DNA from: a virus
IMG/VR virus record: IMGVR_UViG_3300036770_005327
Location: 1-57,625 of that record
Strand: one strand, 5' to 3'
Length of the DNA stretch: 57,625 bases
Made by a program: the position numbers and the translations under genes. The notes under the pieces were generated by a model, which was not told the DNA's origin, ran no database searches, and worked only from the letters and a program-made list of their open reading frames with translations. Below are positions 55,866 through 57,625 of the stretch, in pieces; positions within the stretch are counted from its first letter, which is position 1, and the number at the start of each line of letters is the position of its first letter.

Positions 55866-56309
55866 TTAGCTCCCTGCCGTTGGCATTGGCGCGCCGGCAA
55901 TTGCGGCCATCTGACGGTCTTTTGCATGCTGACGAATGTTGTTTTCTGCGCCGGCCTGACTCAGGGCCATCGATAAATCAGTCCGGCCCATATCGGCGCT
56001 ATCAAGACCCATATGATTCATCCTTATATCAGTCGCTTTTCGGGCATTTGAAAAAGACTGTTCAACATTGCCTGGCACTCGGGCCAGTTGTTGATTCACT
56101 AAGCCAGTTCCCATCACGGCCTCTTTGAAAACACCGTGAATGGGCATGAAGGTTTTCTTGTAATCAGCCCAATCACGCCGCGCCAGGGCGGCATTTGTTT
56201 TACTGGCAAAATGCTTGTCGGACCGACTGATCCCAAACGTAGAACCGGAGCTCGAAGGCACTGAGCCTTCGGCACCGAATGAATCCAACCCTAACCCTAA
56301 GTTTTCCAC
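55866..56309 (-). CDS. small internal virion protein candidate
   Basis: 147 residues. The N-terminal 30 are Gly/Ser-rich and disordered; then helical with RRDWADYKKTFMPIHGVFKE and a Met/Ala/Gln-rich end (QAGAENNIRQHAKDRQMAAI). It lies between two other small helical proteins in the ejection block and ends two bases before the next start. No motif known. Confidence 0.6.
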   Translation of the reverse strand: MENLGLGLDSFGAEGSVPSSSGSTFGISRSDKHFASKTNAALARRDWADYKKTFMPIHGVFKEAVMGTGLVNQQLARVPGNVEQSFSNARKATDIRMNHMGLDSADMGRTDLSMALSQAGAENNIRQHAKDRQMAAIAGAPMPTAGS

Positions 56310-56882
56310 TTAACCCCCTTTTTTACTGTTCAGTGCGGTATCAAGCCCGATGGTGCCGAGCGCGGCAGCACCTGTGGTTAGATCATCTTTCGCCTGCAAC
56401 TTATTGCTCAACGCGGTTTTGGCATGGTCGGCAGACTTCACTGCGATATCGTTAAGGCCATCAATGGCTTGAACTGACTTTTTCTCACCCATGGCCACAG
56501 CATTGCCAAGACCAGCGACATAATTATCCTGCTGGGCGGTTTGAGCCCTGCTGAGGGTTTCAGCGTTGATACCGGCCATCTCAAGCCCTACATCCGCCAT
56601 GTTCGCCTGGTATTGCCCACTGGTGGGGTCAATACCGGCAGCGTTGAGCTGACGCTGAGTACCGGTTAATTGCTGATTTGTAAGCGCAGCAACATCGGCA
56701 TTTACCGAACCATTCAGCGCAGTCAATTTGCTGCTATCATTTGCGGCCTGGGTTTCAGTCAGCCAGAAGTCACGGATTGGCTTTAACTGGCCTTCGAAGT
56801 AATCAAACTGTTCGACGGCAATCGCCGCGAGCTCCTTTTGTTCTTCGGTTTCATCAATTTCAGCTTTGCTGCTTTTGCCCAA
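56310..56882 (-). CDS. small internal virion protein candidate (TTG start)
   Basis: 190 residues from TTG 56882, with GGGAG seven bases upstream and no ATG alternative nearby. The sequence is helical with Ala, Gln and Asn-rich stretches (NADVAALTNQQLTGTQRQLN, then MADVGLEMAGINAETLSRAQ) and ends LGTIGLDTALNSKKGG, a form common in podovirus internal proteins. Its start overlaps the end of the GNAT-like gene, so translation is linked. Confidence 0.6.
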   Translation of the reverse strand: MGKSSKAEIDETEEQKELAAIAVEQFDYFEGQLKPIRDFWLTETQAANDSSKLTALNGSVNADVAALTNQQLTGTQRQLNAAGIDPTSGQYQANMADVGLEMAGINAETLSRAQTAQQDNYVAGLGNAVAMGEKKSVQAIDGLNDIAVKSADHAKTALSNKLQAKDDLTTGAAALGTIGLDTALNSKKGG

Positions 56883-57237
56883 GATTTAACTCCCATGTTT
56901 CGCCATCCTGTAGCAGCTGCCAGCCCCTTTTTGGCATGAAGCGCCGATAGCCAGGCCTTTTGCTACAGAATCGGATTGCAGATACGCCCACGCGGTTTGC
57001 CAGGGCAATAATTGAAGGTTCATAGGTCGCGATGGCATTGCCACCAGTGCTATATGCCGCGAGAACCCAAAGGTAAGAAATAGAACCGCTGACAAGCGGC
57101 TGCAGGACAACCCACCCATCGGGGGCAGAAAAAGAAAAGGCGCGCCCAGATTGGCACGCCTCGACAACATTGTTCACCAGCTGCGGCTCTCCTTCGAAAG
57201 CCGCAATTTCTTGCAGTTGCTTAAGAGCGCTGATCAA
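56860..57237 (-). CDS. GNAT-like acyltransferase-fold protein
   Basis: 125 residues from TTG 57237 with GGAGG just upstream; no ATG near. The pattern GWVVLQPLVSGSISYLWVLA, then NAIATYEPSIIALANRVGVS, then RRFMPKRGWQLLQ resembles the short GNAT-like proteins found next to podovirus internal virion genes. The acetyl-CoA loop (Q/RxxGxG/A) is not clear (AYSTGGNA may stand in), so activity is unsure. It starts the ejection block, after a probable promoter at 57261-57289. Confidence 0.6.
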   Translation of the reverse strand: MISALKQLQEIAAFEGEPQLVNNVVEACQSGRAFSFSAPDGWVVLQPLVSGSISYLWVLAAYSTGGNAIATYEPSIIALANRVGVSAIRFCSKRPGYRRFMPKRGWQLLQDGETWELNLGQKQQS

Positions 57238-57250
57238 CCACCTCCGAAAA

Positions 57251-57279
57251 TCATTTTGATATATTAATCATCAAAATGA
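57251..57279. repeat. inverted repeat TCATTTTGAT-N9-ATCAAAATGA, copy 2
   Basis: The same perfect inverted repeat with the same nine-base spacer length as at 20403-20431. It covers the -10 box of the promoter at 57261-57289 and part of its spacer. Confidence 0.75.
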
Positions 57280-57289
57280 TTTGCTTCAA
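57261..57289 (-). promoter_or_regulatory. promoter of the ejection gene block
   Basis: On the minus strand TTGAAG (57289-57284) and TAATAT (57266-57261), 17 bases apart. The inverted repeat lies over the -10 and could block or recruit polymerase. Confidence 0.55.
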
Positions 57290-57294
57290 GCTAA

Positions 57295-57465
57295 TCAGCC
57301 ATTGGCTTTGAGCTTTTGCACCTCCGGAATAATTGCGTTGATGTCTTGCACTCCCAGCTCGTTGGCTATTTTGAACAGTAGCTGATGTGCTACTGCTGTT
57401 TTCTGTATTTCAGCGGCAAGCATGTCAAATGCTTGTGCCTTTAATAAAATCATCTGTTCATTCAT
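57295..57465 (-). CDS. 56-residue protein after the tail tip gene
   Basis: ATG 57465 to TGA 57297-57295, three bases after the tail tip stop. The product (MNEQMILLKAQAFDMLAAEI, then QLLFKIANELGVQDINAIIP) is a helical hairpin ending in KLKANG. Such small helical proteins near tail tip genes may be assembly chaperones. Unrecognised. Confidence 0.6.
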   Translation of the reverse strand: MNEQMILLKAQAFDMLAAEIQKTAVAHQLLFKIANELGVQDINAIIPEVQKLKANG

Positions 57466-57467
57466 CG

Positions 57468-57625
57468 TTATCGTTTTCCTACACCAATAATAAGCCAGCC
57501 GTCCCGATCTGTGATGGGCTCAGGGTGTCCAGGAAGAAACTTATTCCGTACCCCTGTAGCCTTGATATAAGCATGATATGTTTTCGTTAGGCCCGAGCCG
57601 GCAGAGCCAAATGCGGCAACATATC
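57468..57625 (-). CDS. tail tip / host-specificity protein, C-terminal end (continues from 1-2579)
   Basis: This is the carboxyl end of the tail tip gene, seen through the circular overlap. Reading down from 57500 the frame gives GWLIIGVGKR and then TAA at 57470-57468. The ATG of the next gene on the same strand is at 57465, three bases past the stop, so the two are probably translated together. The segment has no domain of its own; it closes the open frame that leaves the window at base 1. Confidence 0.85.
   Translation of the reverse strand, partial: YVAAFGSAGSGLTKTYHAYIKATGVRNKFLPGHPEPITDRDGWLIIGVGKR
57499..57625. repeat. 127-base terminal overlap, identical to bases 1-127
   Basis: Bases 57499-57625 repeat bases 1-127 without a difference. 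The tail tip gene reads in the same frame through both copies, because the offset of 57,498 is a multiple of three. Such an odd, exact length is what de Bruijn assemblers leave on a circular contig when the k-mer is 127. I therefore read the molecule as circular, or circularly permuted, with 57,498 unique bases, and not as a phage with 127-base direct terminal repeats. Confidence 0.95.

Noticed and set aside
57499-57625. True direct terminal repeats of the virion DNA
   Set aside because: Length equals a typical k-mer overlap and lies inside a tail gene, not next to terminase; circular assembly is simpler.
1-57625. tRNA genes or tRNA-derived attachment sites
   Set aside because: I looked for cloverleaf-like arms and TTC-loop sequences in the intergenic regions and saw none; a tRNA scan would settle it.

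Overview
The window is a complete, circularly assembled genome of a temperate, short-tailed (podovirus-type) phage that also carries a full set of plasmid maintenance genes, so it is best read as a phage-plasmid. The last 127 bases (57499-57625) repeat the first 127 exactly. This is the mark of a circular contig, and the unique length is 57,498 bases. One gene, the tail tip protein, runs across the join. The host is probably a gammaproteobacterium: Dam-type GATC clustering, IncFII/IncB-style replication control, a lambdoid-type Q antiterminator and uniform UUCG-loop terminators all fit. No host gene is present to name a genus.

Layout. (1) 57465 back to 40657, minus strand: DNA-ejection genes (a GNAT-like protein, three small internal virion candidates, a 578-residue internal protein) and a 4304-residue polyvalent protein that fills 22 percent of the genome. 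The giant carries pyrophosphatase-like, ADP-ribosyltransferase-like, N6-methylase, Strawberry-notch-type helicase, zincin-like and PLxRFG segments. (2) 1-20259, minus strand: late genes, read from lysis (20259) through small and large terminase, portal, scaffold, N4-gp56-type capsid protein, head-tail joining proteins, tail fibre, tail spike and tail tip. (3) 20432-21523, minus: a small operon with a Q-like antiterminator. A promoter and an intrinsic terminator lie just before the lysis genes, as in lambdoid pR'-tR'. (4) 21666-22289, plus: a repressor-like gene. (5) 22331-30180, minus: about 20 small early or accessory genes, including two adjacent Tad2-like (DUF2829) genes, which are candidate anti-Thoeris proteins. 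(6) 30427-31216, plus: a small regulatory operon. (7) 31209-33120, minus: tyrosine recombinase and two accessory genes. (8) 33298-34352, plus: ParA and a ribbon-helix-helix partner. (9) 34356-35544, minus: an accessory membrane-protein cassette. (10) 35784-36488, plus: serine resolvase behind a probable res site. (11) 36591-38756, plus: XRE regulator, winged-helix, coiled-coil and micro-membrane proteins. (12) 38757-40656: replication module with an IncFII/IncB-like Rep gene, a convergently transcribed antisense RNA, a possible activator pseudoknot, a GATC cluster, a DnaA box and two structured repeats.

How it fits together. As a prophage the element would replicate from Rep under antisense-RNA copy control, segregate by ParA with its RHH partner, and be kept monomeric by the serine and/or tyrosine recombinase. 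Repressors (21666 and/or 36591) would hold the early and Q operons silent. A shared palindrome, TCAAWTTGA, marks the Q operon, the left early region and the XRE gene. On induction Q would let polymerase pass the terminator at 20277-20306 and read the lysis and morphogenesis genes. A second regulatory family, GAAATAC heptamers spaced exactly 11 bases apart, occurs in four clusters: two flank the parA promoter, one lies between the divergent promoters near 30,300, and a weaker one lies near 28,830. Functions are read from sequence and recalled family patterns; no database search was run.
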